Source of the DNA: an uncultured Verrucomicrobiales bacterium
GTDB taxonomy: Bacteria > Verrucomicrobiota > Verrucomicrobiia > Verrucomicrobiales > Akkermansiaceae
Length of the DNA stretch: 64,000 nt
Direction of reading: 5' to 3'
Assembly: GCA_937928545.1 (NCBI GenBank)
Contig: CALGJQ010000007.1
Coordinates: forward strand, 186,001 to 250,000
Made by a program: the position numbers and the translations under genes
Shown: positions 26,968-34,365 of the stretch, piece by piece
How positions within the stretch are numbered: position 1 is the stretch's first letter
How the letters are laid out: each line of letters begins with the position of its first letter
Notes under the pieces: model-generated
Seen by the model: only the letters and a program-made list of their open reading frames with translations
What the model was told of the DNA's origin: nothing
Database searches by the model: none

Positions 26968-27738
26968 ATGTCTGCTTCTCAATCCAACCGCGATATGCGA
27001 CCCGATCTCGATGAGACCATCAATGTCTCAGAGGCTCATGGCGCAATCAAAGATGCCCCTCCAGCTGTCGGACGCGAAAAGTCGCTCCGTGAAAATGGCA
27101 TGGAGTCCGTTTCCCTTTTGCTCATTTTGGTCTCCGGAATCGTCGTCCTCGTTGCTGGTTCAGTGATGGGGCAGGGTGGTTCCTTTTTCGGATACGGGGA
27201 AACCGTGAAAGACGGCTATATGCGTGGAAAGTCACCCGTTAAGGAGGAGGTTCCTTTGCCTCCGATTAGCGTGCTCGCTCTCCTTCAAAAGGAAGGCCAG
27301 AAGCAGTATGCCGCTTGTGCCTCTTGTCACCAGACCAGTGGAATGGGTGGGGGTGAATTTCCTCCACTTGCCGGCTCAGAATGGGTGACTGGGAATACCG
27401 AAAAACTCGCCATGATCATCCACAACGGAGTGGGCGGTCCCATTGAAGTTGCTGGAAACCCTTACAATGGAAATATGGCGGCAATTGGAGCCAACTTTGG
27501 TCCTAAAGAACTCGCTTCTGTGATGACTTACATTCGGACCTCTTGGGGGAACAATGCGAGCCTCGTAACACCGCAAATGGCCGAGGAAGCTCTTAAAATC
27601 TCTAAGGCTCGCGGAGGTGCTCCAACGACCGCAGAAGAATTGAAGAAAAATCACGACAAAATGCTTCCCGGTGACACTTTGGATCCGGACACCCTTCTAG
27701 ATCCAGAAACTTGGGAGCCAATCCCAGCTGCCGAATAA
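26968..27738 (+). CDS. membrane-anchored mono-haem cytochrome c (CcoP-like position)
   Basis: A 256-residue cytochrome. After ~45 polar residues comes a single membrane helix (~46-68), then a cytochrome c domain with CASCH near residue 115 and a likely axial Met in NGNMAAIG near 171, and a charged tail. It sits where ccoP would be but has one haem rather than the two of typical CcoP. It probably carries electrons from ACIII toward CuA of the aa3 oxidase. Confidence 0.85.
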   Translation: MSASQSNRDMRPDLDETINVSEAHGAIKDAPPAVGREKSLRENGMESVSLLLILVSGIVVLVAGSVMGQGGSFFGYGETVKDGYMRGKSPVKEEVPLPPISVLALLQKEGQKQYAACASCHQTSGMGGGEFPPLAGSEWVTGNTEKLAMIIHNGVGGPIEVAGNPYNGNMAAIGANFGPKELASVMTYIRTSWGNNASLVTPQMAEEALKISKARGGAPTTAEELKKNHDKMLPGDTLDPDTLLDPETWEPIPAAE

Positions 27739-27765
27739 CCTTTTAACCGACCATCGAACAAAACC

Positions 27766-29655
27766 ATGAGTGCGGACTCCCACGATCATCACGACGATCA
27801 CCATCACGAGCTTCCTTTCTGGAAGAAGTATCTCTTTTCAACCGATCATAAGACGATTGGAATTCAGTATGGCCTCGCTGCGGGTGCCTTCCTGCTTTTC
27901 GGTTTCTTCCTGATGATCGTGATGCGCTGGAGCATTGCCTATCCTCATGAGCCGCTTCCTGGTTATCTGAGCTGGATCTTCACTGATGGCTGGAAAGGCC
28001 GTTGGTTAGATGACGGAAAAGTCACTGGTGATACCTACAACATGTTCGGTGCGATGCACGGGACGATCATGGTTTTCCTCGGAGTGGTTCCTCTTGGCTT
28101 TGCGGCCTTTGGTAACTACGTCACTCCACTCCAGATTGGTGCTCCCGATATGGCTTTCCCGAAGCTCAACATGGCGAGTTTCTGGGTTTATCTCGCAGGT
28201 GGAATCGTGATGTGCATGAGTTTCTTCATGGAATCTGGTGCTGCCAAATCTGGTTGGACCAACTACTCGCCGCTGGCGGGCTACGCGGATCGACAAATTG
28301 TGAATCAGCTGCTGGCGGGACAAACGCAGTGGCTGATCGGTCTGGTCTTGCTCATTACCTCGTCACTTCTTGGCTCGGTGAATTTCATTACGACCATCAT
28401 TCAGCTCCGTGCAAAGGGGCTGACTTGGATGCGCCTCCCATTCTTTGTCTGGGCGATGCTCGTCACGGGTTTCCTTCTTCTCCTTGCTTTCCCACCGCTT
28501 GAAGCCGCTGGCATCATGCAGCTCATGGACCGCATGGTTGGATCGAGTTTCTTCATGCCAACTGGACTTTACTCAGCGGCCGATGATGTGGCCCTTGATA
28601 TTTCCGGTTCCGGAAGCCCGCTTCTCTTCCAGCACCTCTTCTGGTTCCTTGGTCACCCTGAGGTTTATGTTCTTCTTCTTCCCGCGATTGCCTGTGTTGC
28701 CGAGATTATTCCTTGTAACACCCGTAAGCCACTTTGGGGATACAAGCCGATGGTTTGGGGAGTTATCGTTCTCGGTTTCCTTTCCTTCATCGTTTGGGCT
28801 CACCACATGTATCTCACCGGAATGGGGCCAGTCATTTCGACCTTCTTCCAAACCACCACCGTGCTGATTTCGGTGCCCTCGGTGATTTTGCTCACCTCCT
28901 TGATCATTTCGCTCTGGGGTGGTTCGATCCGCTTCACGATGCCCATGATCTGGGCTGCGGCCTTCCTGCCAATGTTCGGAATTGGTGGTCTCACTGGTCT
29001 CCCTCTCGCCTTCAACCTTGCCGACCTTCACCTTCACGATACCTACTACGTGATCGGTCACTTCCACTATGTGGTGGCGCCCGGAATCCTCTTTGGCCTC
29101 TTCGCTGGAGTCTATCATTGGTATCCTAAGATGACGGGTCGATTCATGGACAACTTCCTCGGTCACTTGCACTTCTGGCCCTCCTTGGTCTGCATGAACC
29201 TTCTCTTCTTCCCGATGCTCACGCAGGGAATGGCAGGTTTCCACCGTCGTTGGTATAACGGAGGTGAGGGATACATTGAGAAAGCCTCTGATGGGGTGAA
29301 CGTCTTCGGTCAGACCGTCGCGGACAATATTTCGCTCAACGAAGTTATGACTGGAGCCGCGATCGCTCTCGCAGTCTTCCAGATTCCTTTCCTCCTCAAC
29401 ATGTTCATCAGTTACTTCTGGGGTAAGAAAGTCACGAGTGATAACCCTTGGAATGCCACCACGCTTGAGTGGGCCACTCCAACGCCTCCGGGACACGGAA
29501 ACTTCACCTTCGATATCGCCGTTTATCGCGGACCTTACGAATATAGCCGTCCTGACCATGACAAGGACTACTTCCCACAGTGGGAAGAGCCCAAACGTTC
29601 TAATCCAGTCGAGGAGCCCTCGGAGAAACCCGAAAAGGAATCCACCGAAGCCTAG
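27766..29655 (+). CDS. coxA: cytochrome c oxidase subunit I, aa3 type
   Basis: A 629-residue subunit with 12 or more membrane helices. All active-site motifs are present: LGHPEVY (CuB His, the A1-family Glu, and the Tyr that cross-links to it), WAHHMY (two CuB His) and VIGHFHYVV (haem a3 and haem a ligands). The N-terminus is His/Asp-rich. This is the catalytic subunit that reduces oxygen and pumps protons, and the only one in this operon with a complete binuclear centre. It is followed by coxC after 32 bases. Confidence 0.97.
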   Translation: MSADSHDHHDDHHHELPFWKKYLFSTDHKTIGIQYGLAAGAFLLFGFFLMIVMRWSIAYPHEPLPGYLSWIFTDGWKGRWLDDGKVTGDTYNMFGAMHGTIMVFLGVVPLGFAAFGNYVTPLQIGAPDMAFPKLNMASFWVYLAGGIVMCMSFFMESGAAKSGWTNYSPLAGYADRQIVNQLLAGQTQWLIGLVLLITSSLLGSVNFITTIIQLRAKGLTWMRLPFFVWAMLVTGFLLLLAFPPLEAAGIMQLMDRMVGSSFFMPTGLYSAADDVALDISGSGSPLLFQHLFWFLGHPEVYVLLLPAIACVAEIIPCNTRKPLWGYKPMVWGVIVLGFLSFIVWAHHMYLTGMGPVISTFFQTTTVLISVPSVILLTSLIISLWGGSIRFTMPMIWAAAFLPMFGIGGLTGLPLAFNLADLHLHDTYYVIGHFHYVVAPGILFGLFAGVYHWYPKMTGRFMDNFLGHLHFWPSLVCMNLLFFPMLTQGMAGFHRRWYNGGEGYIEKASDGVNVFGQTVADNISLNEVMTGAAIALAVFQIPFLLNMFISYFWGKKVTSDNPWNATTLEWATPTPPGHGNFTFDIAVYRGPYEYSRPDHDKDYFPQWEEPKRSNPVEEPSEKPEKESTEA

Positions 29656-29687
29656 AGCCCATATTTATTGCTTACATTTCTTGATCC

Positions 29688-31448
29688 ATGGAAATTCCAT
29701 TTATCGTCAACGCCCGTAAAGATACCGGACTCTTCAACTCGAAGGTCGGCATCTGGCTCTTTCTTGCCTCGGAGGTGACTCTCTTCGGAGGTCTCTTCTC
29801 GGGATATCTTTTCCTTCGCCTCTATGCCGATTACCCATGGCCGGAGCGTGCCCTTCCAGTTCTACCCGGATTGATTAACACCTTTATCCTCATCGGTTCG
29901 TCCGTAACAGTGGTTTTCGCTTGGGCAGCCTTGAAGATGCGGGAGTGGAAGAAGTTCCAAATCTACATGTGGATCACCCTGATCTGCGCGCTTCTCTTTT
30001 TGGGTCTCAAGGCAGTCGAGTATAACGCCAAGTTCCACCACCAAGGGGTTCGTTTATCGAGTGAAGGATCGGTTCAGGACTTCGGATATCTTGAAGGACA
30101 CGTTCACTACGGAAAGTTGGACGAGAACGGAAAGCTCATTGAGGTTTCTAAGCAAGAGAAGAAGGACAACCCCGAGGGAGTTTTCTCAGCTAACAAAATC
30201 ATCTTCAAGGCGAGCGAGCTGACCTTCGCGCTCAAGCGCCCTGCGCATGAGGCTTATGTGAAAGAAATTCTCAAGCAGGCAGGGGACGATCATAAGATTA
30301 CGCTCGTAGGAGATTATCGAGTTCCTGATGAAGATGAGCTTCATGCTGCTGGTAAGAACCGGGCTCAACTTGAGGCGAGTGAGGCTGCTCTTGTGGTTGC
30401 CGATGGGGCAGATCTTTCCATTGATGATCTCGATGATCTTGAAGACGCCTTCCTCGACGCGCGTGCTCACGATAAGAATATCCGGACCGAGTTCCTTCGC
30501 GCTTCATGGTCCTGGATCCGTGATGAGAAGGGGATCGATGAAATTTCGAACCTCGTGATCACGACCGATCTTTGGAAAGAGCGGATGGCTGAGGATAATG
30601 CCAAGATTAAAGATCTCATGATTAGTGCTCCCGGCACGGTCAAATACAAGATCGATCCACCACTCACCTTGGTTTGGGAGCCCGATGATATTCCCAAGCT
30701 CGCCGATACTGAGATTAAGCTCCGCGATGATACCGTCATCAAAGGAGAGCTTCAGCCAAGCCCAATGCTTTTGGGAGTTGATGCCATCGACTTCCGTCAC
30801 ACCGCGATGCGTGCCGAAACTGAGGGGATCGAGCCGATGGACGCGATCAAACAGAGCTGGATTCTGACTCATGAAAACAGCAAGGGTGAGAACGACCTTA
30901 AGAAGGCTTGGGACTGTCATCAGGCCTGGCTCGCACAATTGACAAAAGATCTCGACGAAAAGAATGAAGAGAAAGGTCTCGAGGGTGAAGATCGCTTGGT
31001 TCCCACTGATAACGATAAATACCGAGTGAACTGGGATCAGATGGTCGCCTATAAGAAGCTCGATTTCGACGTAGAAGCGGTCGCTGCGGCTGCTGCGGAT
31101 GGAAGTCTTAAGCGCAGTGGTCTTTTTGATCTCAGTGGTTTCGCAGGAGCGAATCACAATAATTACGAATTCCCACACGTTGAGATTCCTCGTGAGAATG
31201 TTGGTTTTACTTCAACCTTCACTCCGAAGTGGAACACTTACTATGCGATCTACTTCACGATCACAGGTCTTCACGGACTTCACGTGATCGGAGGAGCCAT
31301 CGTTCTTGGATACTACCTCTTTTTCGGACGTAAGATGTATGACTCGAACCCAGAGTGGCTCGCTAACCGGGTCGAAGTTGGAGGCCTCTTCTGGCACTTC
31401 GTTGACCTTGTTTGGATCTTCCTCTTCCCGATCCTCTACTTGATGTAA
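29688..31448 (+). CDS. coxC: cytochrome c oxidase subunit III with ~380-residue insertion
   Basis: A 586-residue protein, more than twice the usual ~200-270. Residues 1-120 are ordinary CoxC (NSKVGIWLFLASEVTLFGGLFSGY and three further helices ending in the LKAVEY motif). Residues ~504-586 are its normal end (ITGLHGLHVIGG, FWHFVDLVWIFLFPILYL). Between them (bases ~30048-31196) lies a soluble, charged, helix-rich insertion with no Cys pair, haem site or family I recognise. The frame is unbroken and codon use matches the flanks, so it is not an assembly error. The loop should face one side of the membrane. Confidence 0.88.
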   Translation: MEIPFIVNARKDTGLFNSKVGIWLFLASEVTLFGGLFSGYLFLRLYADYPWPERALPVLPGLINTFILIGSSVTVVFAWAALKMREWKKFQIYMWITLICALLFLGLKAVEYNAKFHHQGVRLSSEGSVQDFGYLEGHVHYGKLDENGKLIEVSKQEKKDNPEGVFSANKIIFKASELTFALKRPAHEAYVKEILKQAGDDHKITLVGDYRVPDEDELHAAGKNRAQLEASEAALVVADGADLSIDDLDDLEDAFLDARAHDKNIRTEFLRASWSWIRDEKGIDEISNLVITTDLWKERMAEDNAKIKDLMISAPGTVKYKIDPPLTLVWEPDDIPKLADTEIKLRDDTVIKGELQPSPMLLGVDAIDFRHTAMRAETEGIEPMDAIKQSWILTHENSKGENDLKKAWDCHQAWLAQLTKDLDEKNEEKGLEGEDRLVPTDNDKYRVNWDQMVAYKKLDFDVEAVAAAAADGSLKRSGLFDLSGFAGANHNNYEFPHVEIPRENVGFTSTFTPKWNTYYAIYFTITGLHGLHVIGGAIVLGYYLFFGRKMYDSNPEWLANRVEVGGLFWHFVDLVWIFLFPILYLM

Positions 31449-31486
31449 TCTCACCCCTCTACTTTTTCTAAACTCACTTTATTGCT

Positions 31487-31876
31487 ATGGCTGACTCAGT
31501 TGAAGAAATCAAAAAAGCGAAAAAGCTTTATCTCATCATTTTCGGTGCCCTCCTTGTGGGGACCGCTCTCACGGTTGCTGTTGCGACCTTTCCCGCGCTT
31601 GATGTCGGTGGGCATGGTTTTGACGGTAAGGATGCGGTCTTGGGACTCATCATCGCGAGCGTGAAGGCCTCTCTCGTGATGCTCATCTTCATGCACTTGA
31701 ATCATGAGAAGCCTCTCATTTATTTCTTCTATGGACTGGGAATTGTGATGGCATTTTTCTGTATGTGGCTGATTGGTTGGTCAAAGAGCGACCCCATTCA
31801 GTATGGAAACTCGGAAAAGGCAGATGGCTTCTATAATCCAGAGAAGCCTACCACCAACGTTCACGGCCACGATTAA
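31487..31876 (+). CDS. coxD: cytochrome c oxidase subunit IV, prokaryotic type
   Basis: A 129-residue protein with three membrane helices (~14-35, ~50-70, ~77-98). The pattern LIFMHLNHEKPLIYFFYGLG in the middle is typical of the small CoxD/COX4_pro subunit, a structural part of bacterial aa3 oxidases. The soluble C-terminus is short and His-containing. It lies between coxC and two tiny membrane-protein genes. Confidence 0.88.
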   Translation: MADSVEEIKKAKKLYLIIFGALLVGTALTVAVATFPALDVGGHGFDGKDAVLGLIIASVKASLVMLIFMHLNHEKPLIYFFYGLGIVMAFFCMWLIGWSKSDPIQYGNSEKADGFYNPEKPTTNVHGHD

Positions 31877-31888
31877 CCTTCTTTTCTT

Positions 31889-32092
31889 ATGTCGATCAAA
31901 GGATTCCATCTCATCTTCATCACGATTGCCGCGCTCTTTTGTGCCGGTCTCGGAATCTGGGCTCTCTTCATTAACGAAAAGGATACCAGTAATGCGATGA
32001 CCGCTTTTGGTGTCATCACCTTGCTTGCATCAATTATTCTCATCGTCTACGGCTTTCACTTCCGCCGCAAATCCAAAGACATCATTGTCTAA
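31889..32092 (+). CDS. 67-residue two-helix membrane protein
   Basis: A tiny protein with two membrane helices (~5-27 and ~36-56) and a basic C-terminus (RRKSKD). It starts 12 bases after coxD and is in the same strand and codon style as its neighbours, so it is probably translated. No family recognised; likely an accessory oxidase subunit by position. Confidence 0.65.
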   Translation: MSIKGFHLIFITIAALFCAGLGIWALFINEKDTSNAMTAFGVITLLASIILIVYGFHFRRKSKDIIV

Positions 32093-32112
32093 ACCCTACC
32101 TCCTGACTCGCT

Positions 32113-32346
32113 ATGCTTATCGATTCCTCAATTCTCGCCTGTTCGACTTGTGCCAATGCCTTCAAGCATGCTGGGCAAGATGCCGCTGGATGGTCCATTG
32201 CAGTCATGCTCATGATGATCGTGCCGCTCGCGCTGGGTGTCTTCTGGTGCATGATCAGAATCGCGAAGCGTGAGAGCGCAGGACTGGACCCCAAATACTG
32301 CGACGACTACGTGGCTCCGACCGTAGCTCCTGCCTCTAACCAATAA
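32113..32346 (+). CDS. 77-residue single-helix membrane protein with Cys motif
   Basis: A small protein with ACSTCANAF at residues 9-17 before one membrane helix (~27-47), another Cys within or just after the helix and one at 63. The N-terminal CxxC could bind metal or serve in copper delivery to the CuA site made by the next gene; this is a guess from position. Spaced 20 bases from its upstream neighbour and 18 from coxB. Confidence 0.62.
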   Translation: MLIDSSILACSTCANAFKHAGQDAAGWSIAVMLMMIVPLALGVFWCMIRIAKRESAGLDPKYCDDYVAPTVAPASNQ

Positions 32347-32364
32347 TCTTTCTTATTCCTTCCC

Positions 32365-33174
32365 ATGTTTACCGCACTCAACTGGTCAAAATGGCTCGGC
32401 ATTCCCGAGAACTACGCCGATCACGGGGGCAATGTTGATCACCTGATCGACATCGTCCACTGGTTCATGTTTGCCCTTTTTGTGGGCTGGACTCTTTTCT
32501 TTCTCTTTTGTCTTTGGAAGTTTCGCGCTTCTAACAATCCCAAAGCGAGCTACCACGGTGTGACCAACCACGTTTCCAGTCACATGGAGATCGGGGTGGT
32601 GATCATTGAGGCCGTTCTTCTTCTTGGTTTTGCCTTTCCGCTTTGGTGGGAGCGCACGGATCAATGGGAGGAAGTTCAAAAGACTGACCCCGTTCGGGTT
32701 CGGGTGATCGCTTATCAATTTGGTTTCAAATACCACTATCCAGGAGAAGACGGGAAGTTCGCTCGGATTGACCGCACCTTGGTCGCAACTACCGGTGACC
32801 CTTGCATCGACCCAGATGATCCCAATGGATACGACGACTTCGTCACGACGGTTTTGAAAATCCCAGTTGATCGTAATGCCATTCTTCAGGTGACCTCGAC
32901 GGACGTGATTCACAACTATTCGATCATCCCGATGCGCATCCAGCAGGATGCGATCCCTGGTCGTGATATTCCAATGTGGTTCAAGCCGATTCAGAAGCTT
33001 GAGACGAGCGTGGTCTGTGGCCAGCTTTGCGGTGAGAACCACGCCAACATGGCAGGGCTCATGGAAGTGGTCAGTCAAAATGCCTATAAGGGCTGGGCTG
33101 CGGAGCAGAGTAAAGCCGCCCTTGAAAAGACCCTTGATGCTCAAAAGGCAGCCAAGGCTCTCGCTAAAAAGTAA
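32365..33174 (+). CDS. coxB: cytochrome c oxidase subunit II with CuA site
   Basis: A 269-residue subunit: two membrane helices (~30-52 and ~75-95) and a cupredoxin domain. The CuA ligands are complete: His183, Cys218-GQL-Cys222, His226 and Met229 (CGQLCGENHANM). The aromatic patch that usually reads QWxW is QFGF here (residues 118-121). There is no fused cytochrome c domain, so this is aa3 rather than caa3. Unusually, coxB is last in the operon. A perfect terminator follows. Confidence 0.95.
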   Translation: MFTALNWSKWLGIPENYADHGGNVDHLIDIVHWFMFALFVGWTLFFLFCLWKFRASNNPKASYHGVTNHVSSHMEIGVVIIEAVLLLGFAFPLWWERTDQWEEVQKTDPVRVRVIAYQFGFKYHYPGEDGKFARIDRTLVATTGDPCIDPDDPNGYDDFVTTVLKIPVDRNAILQVTSTDVIHNYSIIPMRIQQDAIPGRDIPMWFKPIQKLETSVVCGQLCGENHANMAGLMEVVSQNAYKGWAAEQSKAALEKTLDAQKAAKALAKK

Positions 33175-33193
33175 TTTCATTTCAGGTTTTTTT

Positions 33194-33224
33194 AACGACC
33201 GGAGGAAACTCCGGTCGTTTTTTT
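33194..33224 (+). terminator. intrinsic terminator of the respiratory operon
   Basis: A perfect 11-base stem, AACGACCGGAG / CTCCGGTCGTT, closed by a GAAA tetraloop and followed by seven T, 19 bases after coxB. It marks the end of the act-cox transcription unit. Confidence 0.92.
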
Positions 33225-33230
33225 GAAGGG

Positions 33231-33302
33231 AGGGGTGGCGTCTCGCCGCCCTTCGGATCGAAAAGCGATCGTCGGTGGCGGGACGCGCGCCGCTCCGTGT
33301 TG
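33231..33302. repeat. GC-rich run of short palindromes
   Basis: Just after the operon terminator, a GC-rich stretch has at least three short hairpins in a row, the first pairing GGGTGGCG with CGCCGCCC. It resembles a REP-like intergenic element but only one clear copy is seen here. A GC-rich stretch near 60800 is similar in feel, not in exact sequence. Confidence 0.35.
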
Positions 33303-33362
33303 GGGAAGATCTTTTGGGATTGCTCGCTTTTCCCATCGAGCTTGGAGTGCTAGTTTTTCGTT

Positions 33363-34361
33363 ATGAAAGCTTCTCTTCTTATTCTTGGGAGTTGCGGGAT
33401 CGTGCTGTCATCCTGCGCCGATCTTATGAAAGTTCGGACGATTAAGCCGAAGGCTGCAAAGAAAGAGAAATTCACCGATTCTGAGGGGGGCGGCGGGATT
33501 GGAGGTAATGCTTTCGCCAAAATTAATCAGCCGAACGAAGATTCAGCGCTCGGTAACACCGCTCCAGAGGATGCGGGTTATTTTTCAGGAAAAGTGGGTG
33601 AAGGAGTGGTGGCCGGAGGGATGCTTCTGCCCGCAGACGATAAGATTGTCTGGTCGACCGGGAACGTGAATGCCGACATTCCTTTTGATAAAGCCTTTAA
33701 AAATCGGCCGAAGAAAAAGTCATCTTGGTTATCGAGTTACCAAGAGGCGCGGCGTGAATCGATGCGGGAGGGGAAGCCAATTCTCATGTGGTTTACGCGC
33801 ACCGGCTCTCCCTCAAGCCCGAAATGTGTGACGCTCAGTCGAGAGCTCTTTGCCACTCATGAATTTGGCGATTGGGCGAAGGAAAATGTCATTCGTTTAA
33901 AGGTCGATGCTTCGGGTGGAGTCGATAACAAGGCTCGCTTCGAAGGGGCCGAAGTGGATCGACGGAAGTATGCCGAGAAACTTAAGAAGCAATATCATGT
34001 TTTGGGATATCCGACTCTTGTGATGCTTCAACCAGACGGGAGTGTTTATTCCAGTGAGCGCGGTTACTCTCGCGGCGGGCGCTCTGAGCTTTGGGGGAAG
34101 TTGAAGAATGCGGTGCTGACCATCGAACATGACCGCGAGGTTTATGAGCGGAAGATGGCTAAGAAGGGATACCGTGAGTGGACGGGATCGAACAAAGGGG
34201 TCGTTTTTGCAAAGCTGAGCCGCTTTGATGAGAAAAGCGGAACGATTTGGCTGACCGAGCCGGATGGCAATGTCGTTAAGACCAGCACCAAGTCTATTTC
34301 GAAAGATGATCGTGGGTGGATCCTAGCCGAAAAAGACCGGCGCGCTCGTGCTCGTCAATGA
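33363..34361 (+). CDS. lipoprotein with thioredoxin-like fold and SHD1-type domain
   Basis: A 332-residue protein with a signal peptide ending in a lipobox-like LSSC. A Gly/Asp-rich linker is followed by a thioredoxin-like region (~120-260: GKPILMWFTRTGSPSSPKC and YHVLGYPTLVMLQPDG with its cis-Pro). Where CxxC is expected only one Cys remains, so it cannot do ordinary disulfide exchange. The last ~55 residues (YREWTGSNKGVVFAKL through SISKDDRGWI) resemble the SHD1 domain common in planctomycete/verrucomicrobial envelope proteins. Directly downstream of the oxidase operon, it could aid cytochrome or CuA assembly; this is inferred. Confidence 0.78.
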   Translation: MKASLLILGSCGIVLSSCADLMKVRTIKPKAAKKEKFTDSEGGGGIGGNAFAKINQPNEDSALGNTAPEDAGYFSGKVGEGVVAGGMLLPADDKIVWSTGNVNADIPFDKAFKNRPKKKSSWLSSYQEARRESMREGKPILMWFTRTGSPSSPKCVTLSRELFATHEFGDWAKENVIRLKVDASGGVDNKARFEGAEVDRRKYAEKLKKQYHVLGYPTLVMLQPDGSVYSSERGYSRGGRSELWGKLKNAVLTIEHDREVYERKMAKKGYREWTGSNKGVVFAKLSRFDEKSGTIWLTEPDGNVVKTSTKSISKDDRGWILAEKDRRARARQ

Positions 34362-34365
34362 GCCC

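Noticed and set aside
28573-29559. A 328-residue minus-strand open frame inside coxA
   Set aside because: Shadow of coxA; very charged, no family, and coxA is fully conserved there. The same holds for the other long antisense frames in the act-cox region.
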